Shown here: positions 36,040 through 47,242 of the stretch, piece after piece
How the letters are laid out: each line of letters starts with the position of its first letter
Numbering within the stretch: the stretch's first letter is position 1
Assembly: GCF_018155095.1 (NCBI RefSeq)
Contig: NZ_NAAI01000006.1
Span: 62,001 to 126,000 of the forward strand
Origin: Bartonella queenslandensis
GTDB lineage: Bacteria > Pseudomonadota > Alphaproteobacteria > Rhizobiales > Rhizobiaceae
Length of the DNA stretch: 64,000 bases
Reading direction: 5' to 3'
Notes under the pieces: generated by a model
Told to the model about the DNA's origin: nothing
What the model saw: only the letters and a program-made list of their open reading frames with translations
Databases searched by the model: none
Translations under genes and position numbers: made by a program

Positions 36040-36558
36040 TTAACGATTGTTCATGTCACCCAGCGTTGTCACAGCACGTCGATTTTGATTCCAACAGGAA
36101 ATATCATCACATACCGCTACAGGTCTTTCTTTTCCGTAAGAAATTGTTTGAATCCGTTGCTCAGACACACCAAGAGACACCAAATAATTTCGCACAGCAA
36201 CAGCACGGCGCTGTCCAAGTGCCAAGTTATATTCACGCGTTCCCCGTTCATCAGCATGACCTTCGATCATAATAGAATAATAAGGATAATGAAGCAACCA
36301 TTCTGCTTGGCGCGTTAAAATACGCTCAGCCTCTGCATCCAATGAAGAAGAATCGAGACTAAAAAACACGCGATCCCCCACATTAACCGTAAATTCCTGC
36401 CCTGAACCTGGTCCCTGATTCAAACCAGCATCATTCATATAAGCACCATGCATACCATGAAGTGCACCGATATTTTTTTTGCCACACCCCCCCAAGCACA
36501 GTGAGAAAAAAAAGAGGATAGCTAAGGAATGAAAGAAGGTATTCTTGGTAGAGCGCAT
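36040..36558 (-). CDS. pal: Peptidoglycan-associated lipoprotein Pal
   Basis: This 172-residue outer-membrane lipoprotein has the lipobox LCLGGC near residues 20-25 and the OmpA-like peptidoglycan-binding domain (VFFSLDSSSLDAEAERIL, IEGHADERGTREYNLALGQRRAVAVRNYL, RIQTISYGKERP). It partners TolB. It precedes cpoB by about 50 bp. Complete and typical. Confidence 0.97.
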   Translation of the reverse strand: MRSTKNTFFHSLAILFFFSLCLGGCGKKNIGALHGMHGAYMNDAGLNQGPGSGQEFTVNVGDRVFFSLDSSSLDAEAERILTRQAEWLLHYPYYSIMIEGHADERGTREYNLALGQRRAVAVRNYLVSLGVSEQRIQTISYGKERPVAVCDDISCWNQNRRAVTTLGDMNNR

Positions 36559-36760
36559 AGTCCGTTTCTCCTTAAGTTTTGTAAAGAAGGGTCAATTCTT
36601 AGAATATTTTAAGAATAACCATTAATTCCTAATGAAGACGAAATTTTTCTGTTTTTTTTGTTATCATTTTCAGTCTCTGCCAATATTTCTTCCCTCCATC
36701 TATTCCTCTCACCTCTCCATGAGAAATTGAGCAATATTGTCCTTATACGTCATGTTTTTT

Positions 36761-37456
36761 TTACGCATCCTCTTGCTCTTGACGATTTTTTTGCAGCGCG
36801 TTTAATTTTGCAAAAACTTTATCAGCATCAAAAGTCTTATGTGGATTTTCTTCACCCTCATTTTCCTCTAGAGCAGCGTTTTCAGTCACAGAGGCGGGAA
36901 GCAATGACCTATCTTCCTCTGTAGCAACAGGACGATTTTTTGCGGCACGCTGGAGTTCAAAATCCAGATCGATTTGCGAACACAAGCCAAGTCCTACAGG
37001 ATCAAGAGGAGACAAATTTGCACTATTCCAATGGGTTCTCAAGCGAATTTGTTCAATCGTTGCTTTTGTTGTCCCAATCAACCGTGCAATTTGTGCATCT
37101 TTCAATTCGGGATGGTTGGTGACCAACCATAAGATACCATTGGGACGATCTTGACGCCGAGAAAGAGGGATATAGCGTGCCCCTTTACGTTTTTTTTCAG
37201 GAATGTGCACCCTCGATTGAGAAATTTTCAAGCGTGCGTTTTGATCCGCCTCCACCCGTGCAATTTCACTACGCGTCAACTGCCCAGAACTAATCGGATC
37301 AAGACCTTTAATACCATAAGCTGCCTCTCCATCGGCAATAGCTTTTACTTCCAAGACATGCAATTTACAAAATTCTGCAATCTGCTCAAAAGAAAGAGCT
37401 GTATTATCAACCAACCAAACAGCTGTCGCCTTGGGCATCAAAAGTTGCGTTGCCAT
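36761..37456 (-). CDS. trcR: DUF1013 family regulator (TrcR-like)
   Basis: The 231-residue protein begins MATQLLMPKATAVWLVDNTALSFEQIAEFC and has the conserved LVTNHPELKDAQIARLIGTTKATI and THWNSANLSPLDPVGLGLC parts of the DUF1013 family. The family is alphaproteobacterial; the Caulobacter member TrcR is described as a cell-cycle transcription factor. Two helix-turn-helix-like sections are visible (QIAEFC..., AQIARLIGTTKATIEQIR). The C-terminal 60 residues are acidic and variable. It stands alone between pal and yebC. Confidence 0.85.
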   Translation of the reverse strand: MATQLLMPKATAVWLVDNTALSFEQIAEFCKLHVLEVKAIADGEAAYGIKGLDPISSGQLTRSEIARVEADQNARLKISQSRVHIPEKKRKGARYIPLSRRQDRPNGILWLVTNHPELKDAQIARLIGTTKATIEQIRLRTHWNSANLSPLDPVGLGLCSQIDLDFELQRAAKNRPVATEEDRSLLPASVTENAALEENEGEENPHKTFDADKVFAKLNALQKNRQEQEDA

Positions 37457-37826
37457 TTTTATAAATCCTCTTTTGCGCCTCTTCTATGAGGCAGGTTACG
37501 CCCACTCAAGAGCACTGGAACTTCTTATTATATATTCGTTTTTTCTACCCACTCTTAAAATAAAGCGAGGCATGGAAAAAACCATTTTGCCATGAGATTA
37601 AACTCTGTTATAGCGTGATTTTTTCTCAACGACAAGAGATCTCTCTTGGAATGATCCTCAACAAAGGTATCTTTACCTTTAAGATGAATTTTCTTATAAA
37701 GGATTTATTCGATTATTTCACCTCATGCTGTGGCGGATTTATTTTTGGTGGGATGCGTGTTTTATCGCCTTAAATTCTAACAAAGCACCCAACCGGAAGG
37801 ACAGCCCTCAAACAGGAAAGAAGACT

Positions 37827-38573
37827 ATGGCAGGCCATTCACAATTTAAAAATATTATGCATCGTAAAGGGCGTCAAGATGCAATGCGCTCGAAAATATT
37901 TTCTAAGCTTGCACGCGAAATTACCGTAGCAGCAAAACAAGGCGCTCCTGATCCCGCCATGAATCCACGTTTAAGGCTGGCGGTCCAAAATGCCAAAGCA
38001 CAGTCAATGCCGAAAGATAATATTGAACGCGCGATTAAAAAAGCTTCAGGAACCGATGTTGAAAATTATGATGAAGTCCGCTATGAGGGCTATGGACCAG
38101 GCGGTGTTGCCGTCATTGTTGAAGCTTTAACAGACAACCGCAACCGCACCGCTTCAAACGTACGCGCTGCTTTCACCAAATCAGGAGGAGCGCTTGGGGA
38201 AACGGGTTCTGTAAGTTTTATGTTTAATCGGATTGGTGAAATAATTTATAAGCCAGAAGCAGGAACAGCAGATAATATCATGGATGCTGCAATTGAAGCT
38301 GGTGCCGAAGATGTACAATCAGAAGAAACAGGACATCACATTACCTGCGCATTTGAAGATATTGGTGAAGTTTCAAAAACACTTGAAGCAAAACTTGGTG
38401 AAGCAGAATCGATTAAAACAATTTGGAAAGCCACCACCCTTGCTCCAATTGATGAAGAAAAAGCTTTATCCGTTTTACGACTGATTTCAACATTAGAAGA
38501 AGATGATGATGTACAAAATGTTTATGCTAATTTTGATGTGAGCGATGAGATTTTGGCAAAATTGTCCGTATAA
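37827..38573 (+). CDS. yebC: YebC/PmpR-family protein
   Basis: The 248-residue protein starts [23 protein letters not shown], the family signature, and continues through [15 protein letters not shown] and [21 protein letters not shown]. Members act as transcription regulators or translation helpers for proline-rich stretches. The ATG at 37,827 is selected over an upstream frame extension because the family starts there and AGGAAAG precedes it. In many bacteria it stands next to ruvC; here ruvCAB is 9 kb away on the other strand. Confidence 0.95.
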   Translation: MAGHSQFKNIMHRKGRQDAMRSKIFSKLAREITVAAKQGAPDPAMNPRLRLAVQNAKAQSMPKDNIERAIKKASGTDVENYDEVRYEGYGPGGVAVIVEALTDNRNRTASNVRAAFTKSGGALGETGSVSFMFNRIGEIIYKPEAGTADNIMDAAIEAGAEDVQSEETGHHITCAFEDIGEVSKTLEAKLGEAESIKTIWKATTLAPIDEEKALSVLRLISTLEEDDDVQNVYANFDVSDEILAKLSV

Positions 38574-38648
38574 TTTCCACCTTTTAGCCCCCTTTTCATC
38601 TACGGGGGATTGAAAAAGCATTTGTCAGCCCTTTATTCACAATATAAA

Positions 38649-38671
38649 AACCCCGCATCAAGAGCGGGGTT
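38649..38671. terminator. Strong hairpin downstream of yebC
   Basis: The stem AACCCCGC...GCGGGGTT has a 7-base loop; a T-run follows on the minus strand (TTTTTATATT). It can serve yebC and possibly transcription from the tolB side. Confidence 0.65.
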
Positions 38672-39736
38672 AATCATTTATAAAGCCCAAGAAAACCATC
38701 ATCAACCGCATAAAAAAAGCATAAAGCAGATACCTTTGAACACTTAAACAATTTTGATGATAAAAGCGTACAAAACTCTATCGTCTCACGCCTTTCTTAA
38801 TATATTCTGAGCATGCTCCCTATAGCCCCTCTCTCTTTGTTCTTTAAGATGAACCTTTCCACCACCCTTCTCAAATGATGAAGATCTTGCCCCGATCTGG
38901 TTTGTAAACAGTGTGGATTTTTTAGACGCATTCCTATCATCATGCATAAGATTCACTTGAAACTGAAGACAAAATACCCTCCCCCCTCAATACGCATCAC
39001 ATCGATTTATATAAGGAGAGTTCAGTGTTATTGAATGTGAATGAAATTCCTTCGATATCGTAAAATATCGTATTTCAAATCTATGTACCAAATCTATGGG
39101 TATGTTGAATCAATCAAAATCATCTCCTTACGCATCATGAAGTAGAAAAGCCTGTATAGCGTAAAATTTAAAGGAGAACATAGCCCCTTATGAACTGTCT
39201 CAAAGGCGATAGGGCTGTTGCAACATGAGGGATTTGTATGATGCCGGCTTGCTCTTTTATGAAACATCAAAAAACTTTTGGAGATATTCAATATTTTTTA
39301 AAGACGTGATCCATAATCTTAAGAGAAGGCTCTTTCCCACAGGGTTTCCTTTAGTTAAGGAAAATACATCAGGGGAGCAGTAGAGAAAACCCACTTGACA
39401 AAGCGCTTAACAAGGATCTGAACTCTGCGCCAATCAGATCAGGAAGGAAGTCAAAAATACCTATAGCAACCGTTTGAAGAATAAAGGCCATCGAGAAACC
39501 TCAAAACAACTGCATTTTTTCAAGGAATGTTTTTTTAACAGCATTTTTCCCAAGAAAATTGCATTATCGACAAACGACAACCGATATGGATGAAATCAAT
39601 AGAACCTCCCATGTCCCCCATCACAAATCCCTTGCTTGAAATGATTAAAAACCATTGAAATTGTGTAGACTTAAGACTGCATTGCTTCTACGTTCTATTT
39701 TAAAGCATTTTTTTACGTTCTATTTTAAAGCATTTT
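38672..39736. other. Long non-coding gap between yebC and tolB
   Basis: No supportable gene. A 65-codon minus-strand frame (39,094-39,291) shows no family resemblance. The part near 39,205-39,275 (TTGTATGATG and TTTTATGAA words) is related to a stretch at 48,610-48,660 in another gap, so dispersed non-coding repeats are present. The motif TACGTTCTATTTTAAAGCATTTTTT is repeated twice in tandem just before the tolB end (39,687-39,737). Confidence 0.5.
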
Positions 39737-41062
39737 TTATTGTATATTGAGCAATGGAGACCATGCTGGATCAGAAGCATCATTGGGTGTAGGGAGTTGC
39801 CGTTCATTGCGTCCCGTAATATCAATGGTATAGATTTTGGGTCCCATACCAGGATTTTTACGAAAGAACATCAGCACACGACCATTGGGAGCCCAAGTTG
39901 GTCCTTCATTGTGAAATCCTGTGGTTAAAATTCGTTCTCCTTGTCCATCAGGACGCATAACACCGATAGAAAACTGTCCATTTAATTGTTTTGTGAAAGC
40001 GATATAGTCCCCACGTGGTGACCAAATAGGTGTTGAATAACTCCCTTCATTTGAAGAAATACGCTGAATATCACTCCCATCCGCATTCATTTTATAGATT
40101 TGCGGCTTTCCGCTACGATCTGAAGAAAAGACGATTTGTGTTCCATCCGGTGAATAAGAAGCAGATGTATCAATAGCAGAAGTTGTTGTAAGACGTGTCA
40201 TGGTACGTGTGCGTAAATCCATGGTGTAAAGATTTGCACTCCCATCATTTTGTAACAAACTCATGATGACCTTTTGTCCATCAGAAGAAAAACGCGGAGC
40301 AATTGTCATGTTATTAAACGTTCCAATCAACTCTCTTTGTCCCATTTCAATTTGTTGGAGATAAACATGAGGCACTTGATTGTCCTCATAGGCCATATAA
40401 GTCATTTCTTGTCTTTTGGGTGAAAAACGCGGTGTCAGCACCAATTCACTCCCATCAGACATATAAATCAAATTTGCGCCATCTTGATCCATCATTGCCA
40501 AACGTTTAATACGTGCGTTTTGAGGTCCTGTTTCATCGATAAAAACAATTCTTGTATCAAAATAACCACTTTCTCCTGTCATCTCACTGTAGATCTCATC
40601 GGCAATCATATGGGCCACACGCCGCCAACGTTCTGTCGCAGTATAAAAACGCCGTCCTTTCAATTGCCGCTGTCCAAAAACATCCCATAAACGAAAATCA
40701 ACCCTCAAACGTCCATCGATTTCTCTCATGACTTGCCCCATCACCAAACCTTGCGCTTTTATCTTCTGCCACGAAGCAAAATGGGGTTGTTTATTCGGAT
40801 TAGAAATTTTTTCAAAAAAATTGTCCTTATCAAGTGGTACAAAAAGCCCTGACCGTTCAAGATCAGCTGTTACCACAGCCGTTATTTTAGATCCAATCGA
40901 ATCATTTGAAATAAAGTCTGTAATTGCAATGGGAATAGGGTCAAAGTCAGCGCTCGAAATCGTTCCTTTCAACTGCGCATAAACTGATGAAATACTTGAA
41001 AGCCACAAACAGCAAGTGACTATAAACCACGTAAAAACTTTATGTCTCGTTATAGTCATCAT
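39737..41062 (-). CDS. tolB: Periplasmic protein TolB
   Basis: This 441-residue protein has a signal peptide (to VYA around residue 29), the N-terminal D1 domain ([31 protein letters not shown]) and a C-terminal beta-propeller with repeated SPDG/SSDG words ([21 protein letters not shown]). It transmits Tol signals to Pal. It is 43 bp behind tolA. Confidence 0.97.
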   Translation of the reverse strand: MMTITRHKVFTWFIVTCCLWLSSISSVYAQLKGTISSADFDPIPIAITDFISNDSIGSKITAVVTADLERSGLFVPLDKDNFFEKISNPNKQPHFASWQKIKAQGLVMGQVMREIDGRLRVDFRLWDVFGQRQLKGRRFYTATERWRRVAHMIADEIYSEMTGESGYFDTRIVFIDETGPQNARIKRLAMMDQDGANLIYMSDGSELVLTPRFSPKRQEMTYMAYEDNQVPHVYLQQIEMGQRELIGTFNNMTIAPRFSSDGQKVIMSLLQNDGSANLYTMDLRTRTMTRLTTTSAIDTSASYSPDGTQIVFSSDRSGKPQIYKMNADGSDIQRISSNEGSYSTPIWSPRGDYIAFTKQLNGQFSIGVMRPDGQGERILTTGFHNEGPTWAPNGRVLMFFRKNPGMGPKIYTIDITGRNERQLPTPNDASDPAWSPLLNIQ

Positions 41063-41105
41063 GGCATGTGTCCTTTCGTTCAGCGAATTTATTGTCTCTC
41101 ATTTA

Positions 41106-42464
41106 TCATCTTATTTCTCGGAGAGGATCAACATTAAAGTCAAAACCTTGCCCCCACAAGTCATATTGATCACGGGGAAGATCTTCATAAGGTTGACACG
41201 AAAAGACAGCAGCGTATACCTGCCTTATCATAATCACTTGTTGACTCTCAAGACCGCTTACGGGATCAATGATAGGATCACCCATAACCATCCCTTCACG
41301 GTCTAAGTAAAACCGCAACCGCACGACGGGACGGTTTTTTAAATCGCCACCAAGCGCCACAAGTTTAAGCTTCTGTTGAATGCATCCCCCCGCAATACTG
41401 ACCAATGTTTGTGCCATTTTTGTGGTATCATTAATATTTTTTCTTGCCCCCAAAGCTTCTGGTGTATGAGAACGTTTTGCTCCCCCTCCCTGTGACCGCG
41501 CACGATTGAGCAAATTATTTTCTTCCATGGCTAAAATATCTTCAATCGTCTGTTTTTCTTGATTTTTCTTGTTAAGCTTTGACGTCTTTTGATTCAAATC
41601 CCCCTCTTTCTTCATTGGCAATTCTTCATCAAATTTTGGTTTAAACTGTGGAAGAAGAGGTTTTTCTGGAAGTGCAATTTTGGGCGCTTGATGAACAACC
41701 TGCTCTGCTGGTGCCTTTTGTACCGTTGGAGCCAATTCTTTCGGCGATATCATCTCTTCATTTTTGTGCGCAGACTTAAGAGAAAGCTTGGCGGCATCCT
41801 CCAAAGCCTCTGAAGGCGTCTCAGGTGCAAACTTAGACGCATCCCCCAGCACCTCTAAAGGCATCTCAGGCACAAGCTTAGACGCATCCTCCAAAGTCTC
41901 TGAAGGCGTCTCAGGCGCAAGCTTGGACACATCCTCCAGTGCTTCCAAAGGCGTCTCAGGCACAAGCTTGGACATATCCTCCAAAGTCTCTGAAGGCGTC
42001 TCAGGCACAAGCTTGGACATATCCTCCAAAGTCTCTGAAAGCGTCTCAGGCACAAGCTTGGACGCATCTTCTGTTTTTGCTTCTACTGGTTCTGTAAGTT
42101 TGGATATTTCTGACGTATTGCTTGATGGCAAGGGTGTTGTTTCAATGGTTCGGGGTTTTTCCTTTGGTTGAAAAGGTGCAAGACTATCGCGTTGTCCCTC
42201 GCCAATATAGCGAGCCTCTTCTTTCTCTTGGGGGGTAGTTGTTGGTTTAACGGCAGGGATTGCACGAAGCGGCGCGTTTACAGCGCCTTGTTGAGAGGAG
42301 AATTCTTCCATCAAAGGAGCAAGAGTCATAGGAATTGCTTCTAATGGTTGAGGCAAAGAGACAAAGTTTGTAAACTGAACGGCTCCCCAACTGAGAAAAA
42401 TGACATGGACCACAAGGGATAAAACCAAGCCTCGTTTCATGCTATGATAGGAGTCTTTGTTCAT
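41106..42464 (-). CDS. tolA: TolA-like envelope protein with 6 x 15-residue repeats
   Basis: The 452-residue protein has one membrane helix at about residues 12-30, a long periplasmic part and a C-terminal domain with VVRLRFYLDREGMVMGDPII and VYAAVFSCQPYEDLP, as in alphaproteobacterial TolA. At about residues 137-226 there are six tandem 15-residue units of the type KLVPETPSETLEDMS (45-bp DNA repeat), differing at a few positions. The normal TolA middle is an Ala/Lys/Glu-rich helix; here an acidic Pro-containing repeat is inserted. Position between tolR and tolB confirms the call. Confidence 0.9.
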   Translation of the reverse strand: MNKDSYHSMKRGLVLSLVVHVIFLSWGAVQFTNFVSLPQPLEAIPMTLAPLMEEFSSQQGAVNAPLRAIPAVKPTTTPQEKEEARYIGEGQRDSLAPFQPKEKPRTIETTPLPSSNTSEISKLTEPVEAKTEDASKLVPETLSETLEDMSKLVPETPSETLEDMSKLVPETPLEALEDVSKLAPETPSETLEDASKLVPEMPLEVLGDASKFAPETPSEALEDAAKLSLKSAHKNEEMISPKELAPTVQKAPAEQVVHQAPKIALPEKPLLPQFKPKFDEELPMKKEGDLNQKTSKLNKKNQEKQTIEDILAMEENNLLNRARSQGGGAKRSHTPEALGARKNINDTTKMAQTLVSIAGGCIQQKLKLVALGGDLKNRPVVRLRFYLDREGMVMGDPIIDPVSGLESQQVIMIRQVYAAVFSCQPYEDLPRDQYDLWGQGFDFNVDPLREIR

Positions 42465-42562
42465 TCTTTATGCCTTAATTGATACCTTGTATTTTTTTAT
42501 TTTTAATCACACTGTACTCTTTTAAAAAATTTAAAAACAACTCTTTAAGCAAATTTTACTAT

Positions 42563-43036
42563 TTATTGCGCCAAACTTGCTAGTGCCACTTGAGAAAATC
42601 CGGCTTTTTGAATATCCGCCAAAAGTTTTAAGACTTGTTGATATTCAACAGTTTTAGCAACCCGCACAAAAACCCGTTGATCTTTTTGTGTCGCATCGGC
42701 TTCCAGAAGAGTTTTAAGCTGTGCAATCAGCGCCTGTGATGTTTCATAATAATCTTGATTAATGGCAAAGCGTCCTGAAGCATCAAGTGAAACCGTAAGG
42801 GGTATTTTTTGCGTGCGTACGGGTCCCGCTTGACTACGAGGCAAATCCAAAGGAACACCGTTTACTAAAAGGGGGGCAGAGACCATAAAAATAATGAGCA
42901 ACACCAGCATCACATCCACAAAAGGGGTGACATTGATCTCACTCATCAGTTGGCTTCGTGAATGATGCCGCCTACGTGTTTTTTTTTGAGAAGAAGAAAC
43001 AACAGAAACGCCCATAGATAAGCTCCTTTTTATCAA
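42563..43036 (-). CDS. tolR: TolR inner-membrane protein
   Basis: This 157-residue ExbD/TolR-family protein has one membrane helix with the functional Asp (INVTPFVDVMLVLLIIFMV, about residues 33-55) and a periplasmic domain. It works with TolQ as the proton-driven motor of Tol-Pal. The start overlaps tolQ by 4 bp. Confidence 0.96.
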   Translation of the reverse strand: MIKRSLSMGVSVVSSSQKKTRRRHHSRSQLMSEINVTPFVDVMLVLLIIFMVSAPLLVNGVPLDLPRSQAGPVRTQKIPLTVSLDASGRFAINQDYYETSQALIAQLKTLLEADATQKDQRVFVRVAKTVEYQQVLKLLADIQKAGFSQVALASLAQ

Positions 43037-43743
43037 GAGGAAGGTGCTGAACGTGTTTCATCAATACGCCGCGATACAATTGTTGAAAATTCATCAGCAA
43101 AATTTTCTATTTGTGCAACGATGCGACCACTTTCATGGGTCAACTTATTATAGGCGATAACAGCTGGAATTGCCGCAAACAAACCAATAGCAGTTGCCAA
43201 AAGCGCTTCTGCAATCCCTGGTGCGACAATGGCAAGAGATGTATTTTGAGAAGCTGAAATAGAAAGAAAAGACTCCATAATACCAATAACGGTTCCAAAA
43301 AGTCCGATAAAAGGTCCCGCAGATCCAAGTGTTGCAAGAAAACCTAACTTTGATTCTATTTTTTCACTTTCACGTCCCAGTGTCAGATCCATAGCCTTAT
43401 CAATTCTGCTCTGCAAACTTGTCGATGTATGGGTTCCTTTTTCAAGAGATTTTTTCCATTCACCCATTGCCGCCATAAAAACGGCCGATATGCTATTGGT
43501 GCGTTGACTTTTACATGAAGCATAAAGATCTTCTAGCGCTTTACCTGACCAAAATAGACGTTCAAATTGCTTTATTTCACGCCGTATTCTCCGATATGTA
43601 AAAATTTTATCAAAAATAATGGCCCAACTCCAAACGGAAGAAAGCAGCAACAAAACCATAACAGCTTTAACGACGAAACCCGCTTGCATAAACAGATGCA
43701 ACATTCCCATTGTTTCTGGATTCGTTAGTTCTACATGCGGCAT
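43033..43743 (-). CDS. tolQ: TolQ inner-membrane protein
   Basis: This 236-residue MotA/ExbB-family protein has three membrane helices, with the conserved LGFLATLGSAGPFIGLFGTVIGIM and APGIAEALLATAIGLFAAIPAVIAYN. The ATG at 43,743 (MPHVELTNPETM) is preferred to the upstream ATG, as it matches the family. First gene of tolQ-tolR-tolA-tolB; ybgC, usually next to tolQ, is separated here by 1.1 kb. Confidence 0.96.
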   Translation of the reverse strand: MPHVELTNPETMGMLHLFMQAGFVVKAVMVLLLLSSVWSWAIIFDKIFTYRRIRREIKQFERLFWSGKALEDLYASCKSQRTNSISAVFMAAMGEWKKSLEKGTHTSTSLQSRIDKAMDLTLGRESEKIESKLGFLATLGSAGPFIGLFGTVIGIMESFLSISASQNTSLAIVAPGIAEALLATAIGLFAAIPAVIAYNKLTHESGRIVAQIENFADEFSTIVSRRIDETRSAPSS

Positions 43744-44859
43744 AATTTTTGTCCCTCTAAATGAAAGGTGCATTGATTAAAATTCTAATAAAACAGATTG
43801 TTTTATAGTTTCTAAATTTAAGTAAAAAATCTTAGTTTCACATAAATCTATGGGCTAAAACAAGACCTGTTTTTTTAATTTCTTTAAAAAGTGACTATGA
43901 GAAGCATCTCTCAAACCACCCCATCCCCATTTCACAACGGTATTCATGAAAGATATAACGATAAAGCCCCCATGATATAAAAATGCATGATATCAAATCT
44001 ACACGCACGACGCTCTTTATGCTTATGGCAAGAACGCTAAATCATCATAGGTGTCTCCAGCACAAAATATTGCGATAAATCTGAGCCCTTAAAAAGTTCA
44101 TACGAGGTATTGTTATTCCTTTCTCAAGTGTTTTTTCCCCACGCCTCAATCTCACGTGTGATATGCAAGAAAATATTTTTAATGAGTTCACTGTAAAAAA
44201 AGCCTGAAAAGAAAAAATTTTACCCGTCTTAAAATTTTCATTTAAATTGCAACACATTCAATGATCATGATCAATAAATATGTTATCATCATGAAAAATT
44301 GTGCCTTGCCTCAAGCTCTTGTTTCTCTCATTTTCCCTTAAGCTTAACAGGAGTACCCCCTCAGGCACAAAAAAACCTAAAAATAAATCACCATCAAATG
44401 CCTCACCCCATGTCCCCCATCCAATGCCCCCCATGTAAGTCTCACCATGTCGTCTCATACAATCGGATGTAAGTCTCGTATAATCTCATCGTGCTGTGAA
44501 TTTTTTTCTTTCAATGCGCATCATCTCTCCGGCACCACGGTATAGCTTCAAAACTTCCGTGACGTGCAAAAAAACCTTTTCACCCTCTTTGACTTCATAA
44601 AAACCACCCCCTTCATTCTCTTGGCTCACTTGCGATCTTTAACCACTATGGCATTAAAGATGATACATAAATTTCCACATATTTTTCAATGAATTATATG
44701 CTACTTTTTTATGAAAGTGTAAGCAAACGGTTTTAATTATTTCAATGTGAAAAAGCCTGAAAAGAAAAAATTTTACGACACCCGAGGTTCTCATTCAAAT
44801 CACATAACGCTCCATTATCTTTACACATCAATATATCGTATATTCAATAAACACCACTT
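43744..44859. other. Long non-coding gap between ybgC and tolQ
   Basis: No gene seen. A direct repeat of about 30 bp (AAAAAGCCTGAAAAGAAAAA core) occurs at 44,194-44,223 and 44,748-44,776, each followed about 25 bases later by a related CATTCAAAT/CATTTAAAT stretch, so a block of perhaps 80-100 bp was duplicated. The tolQ promoter should lie near 43,750-43,850. Confidence 0.5.
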
Positions 44860-45300
44860 TTAACCAAGCATTTTTGCAAAAAGCTCTTTGGGTAAACGTC
44901 GTGGTTTTGCCTCCTCATTAATCAGAGCAATTTCAACTTTCGCTGTGACCAACGTGGTCTCTTCGTGTAAAATAGCTTGTTCCATAAAAAAGCGTGCCCC
45001 TTGGATATGATCAACACGCGTTTTAACAACTAAAAGGTTATCAATTTTGGCTGGTCGTGAAAAACTAATTTCCATATGGCGCACAACAAAAAACAGTTTT
45101 TCCCCCTCAGTCCCTGCGGCTAACGTCTTATTATTAAAACCGGTATCCCGTAAAAATTCTGAACGTCCCCGTTCAAAAAATTCCAGATAACGCGCATGAT
45201 AAACCACACCGGAAAAATCTGTATCAGCCACATAAACACGGACCTGAAAATTATGAAAAGCATTTTTATGATTGCTCTTGAAAGGTGTTACTTCTGTCAT
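44860..45300 (-). CDS. ybgC: YbgC-type acyl-CoA thioesterase
   Basis: The 146-residue hot-dog-fold protein has the YbgC signature with the catalytic Asp (VYVADTDFSGVVYHARYLEFFERGRSEFLR). It hydrolyses short-chain acyl thioesters and is a classical neighbour of tolQRAB. The ATG at 45,300 with GGGAAG upstream is preferred to the ATG at 45,324, which has no ribosome site. Confidence 0.93.
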   Translation of the reverse strand: MTEVTPFKSNHKNAFHNFQVRVYVADTDFSGVVYHARYLEFFERGRSEFLRDTGFNNKTLAAGTEGEKLFFVVRHMEISFSRPAKIDNLLVVKTRVDHIQGARFFMEQAILHEETTLVTAKVEIALINEEAKPRRLPKELFAKMLG

Positions 45301-45506
45301 TGACTTCCCGTCCCATAAAATCATTTAAGATAGAAAATTGTTTATCAAGCATTCAACACATTTTTGTGTTGAAGTTATGAAAAGCAAAAGCACAAAACCC
45401 TTCATTGTGCCAAACCTTTTCGGTCAAAATATACGAAAAGGAGCCTATCTCTTGCCCGTTATGCTCTTGCTCTAAAATATTCACGCCGTTTCTTTAAAAA
45501 GATGCC

Positions 45507-46601
45507 TTAGTCATCTTCCTCATCCCATAAAGTTGTCTGAAGCGATGCATTGTTTTGAGCATCAGAAAGTTGAGCGCGCCTTTGTATAGACGTTGTTGAA
45601 ACAGGAGCAGAAAGTCCTAAATGGCTCCAAGCCTTTTCAGTGAGAATACGTCCACGCGCCGTTCTTTGAATAAACCCTTGTTGAAGCAGATAGGGTTCCA
45701 CAATATCTTCAATAGCATCGCGTGGTTCTGATAAAGCAGCAGCAATTGTTTCAATCCCTACCGGTCCTCCTAAAAAAGTTTCCGCAATCAGGAGCAAATA
45801 ACGCCGGTCAAGCGGATCAAGCCCAAGATGATCCACCTCAAGGCGCGAAAGCGCTTCATCAGCGATTTTTCGATCAATTTGTTTTGCTTGTTTCACCAAA
45901 GCAAAATCACAAACGCGCCGTAAAAGCCGTCCAGCAATTCGAGGTGTTCCCCGTGCTCGGCGTGCAATTTCATGCGCACCATCATCACTGATCTTGACAG
46001 CAAAAAGCCGCGCATTACGCTGAACAATATATTCCAATTCTTCTATCGTATAAAAATTAAGACGAATGGGGATACCAAAACGGTCTCTCAGCGGTGTCGT
46101 CAAAAGCCCCAATCGTGTGGTTGCCGCAACCAAAGTAAATTTAGCCAGATCAATTTTAACCGAGCGTGCAGCGGGTCCCTCCCCAATAATCAAATCGAGT
46201 TGATAATCTTCCATGGCTGGATAAAGAATTTCTTCAATTGCTGGATTTAAGCGATGAATTTCATCAATAAACAAGACATCGCGTTCTTCAAGATTGGTCA
46301 AAAGGGCTGCTAAATCTCCTGCTTTAGCAATGACCGGTCCTGAAGTAGAGCGAAAATTAACACCTAATTCTTTTGCCATAATCTGTGAAAGCGTTGTTTT
46401 TCCCAGTCCCGGTGGTCCCACAAACAAAACGTGATCCAGCGCTTCTTGTCGCGTTTTTGCGGCTTCAATAAATATTTTTAAATTAGCCCGTGCCGCTTCT
46501 TGACCAATAAAGTCATCAAGAACTTGTGGTCTTAAGGAACGATCAGGATCGTTAGGAAGGGGTGTGGAACCCAGAAGGCGTTGATCTTCATCTTTATGCA
46601 T
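45507..46601 (-). CDS. ruvB: Holliday junction helicase RuvB
   Basis: The 364-residue AAA+ motor of branch migration has [19 protein letters not shown], Walker [11 protein letters not shown], Walker [12 protein letters not shown], and the C-terminal winged helix ([40 protein letters not shown]). Complete. Last gene of ruvC-ruvA-ruvB. Confidence 0.98.
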   Translation of the reverse strand: MHKDEDQRLLGSTPLPNDPDRSLRPQVLDDFIGQEAARANLKIFIEAAKTRQEALDHVLFVGPPGLGKTTLSQIMAKELGVNFRSTSGPVIAKAGDLAALLTNLEERDVLFIDEIHRLNPAIEEILYPAMEDYQLDLIIGEGPAARSVKIDLAKFTLVAATTRLGLLTTPLRDRFGIPIRLNFYTIEELEYIVQRNARLFAVKISDDGAHEIARRARGTPRIAGRLLRRVCDFALVKQAKQIDRKIADEALSRLEVDHLGLDPLDRRYLLLIAETFLGGPVGIETIAAALSEPRDAIEDIVEPYLLQQGFIQRTARGRILTEKAWSHLGLSAPVSTTSIQRRAQLSDAQNNASLQTTLWDEEDD

Positions 46602-46614
46602 TGTTACCTTTTAT

Positions 46615-47229
46615 TCAAGTAGGAGAAGAAAGCAATTTGAGACTATGTCGGATCAGCAGGGCAGAAGACACAGTTTCCCCCTCAAGAGCATTCATCGCAA
46701 GAGCAAGAGCACGAGCTGCGTGCTCTCGTTCAAACCCTAGCTTCATCAATGCGGAAAGCGCATCATGCGTAGGTTGATCGATCATCTCACGCTGAGGAAC
46801 TGAAACAGTCTTGACCGCCTGTTCAAAGGGAAGTGTTTTACTTTTCAGTTCACCGACAATTCTTTCACTGACTTTTTTACCAACGCCCGGTGCTCGACTA
46901 ATCATCGCCACATCGTTTAAGGCGATAGCTTGTGCAAGTTCATCGGGCGATAAAGTTCCCAAGATTGCCAAAGCAACCTTTGCCCCTACACCTGGAACAT
47001 TTTGTAGAAGACAAAACCACTCCTGTTCAGCTCTTGTTGCAAAACCAAAAAGGCGGATTGCCTCTTCGCGAACATGCGTTTCAATAAAGAGACTTAATGC
47101 CTCTCCAACAGAGGGCAAAGAAGGACGCAACCGATTTGAGATAAAAACGACATACCCCACACCATGGACATCAAGAAGGATATGATCTTCAAAGATATGT
47201 TCAAGCGTACCCTTTAATTTACCAATCAT
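46615..47229 (-). CDS. ruvA: Holliday junction protein RuvA
   Basis: The 204-residue DNA-junction-binding protein begins [29 protein letters not shown] and has the helix-hairpin-helix words [17 protein letters not shown] and [13 protein letters not shown], then a C-terminal RuvB-binding domain. The internal ATG at 47,229 is the family start; the long upstream open frame overlaps ruvC and is not used. Confidence 0.97.
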   Translation of the reverse strand: MIGKLKGTLEHIFEDHILLDVHGVGYVVFISNRLRPSLPSVGEALSLFIETHVREEAIRLFGFATRAEQEWFCLLQNVPGVGAKVALAILGTLSPDELAQAIALNDVAMISRAPGVGKKVSERIVGELKSKTLPFEQAVKTVSVPQREMIDQPTHDALSALMKLGFEREHAARALALAMNALEGETVSSALLIRHSLKLLSSPT

Positions 47230-47242
47230 GGTGTCATCCCAA

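Noticed and set aside
41764-42171. Plus-strand 135-codon frame opposite tolA
   Set aside because: It is the antisense shadow of the 45-bp tolA repeat.
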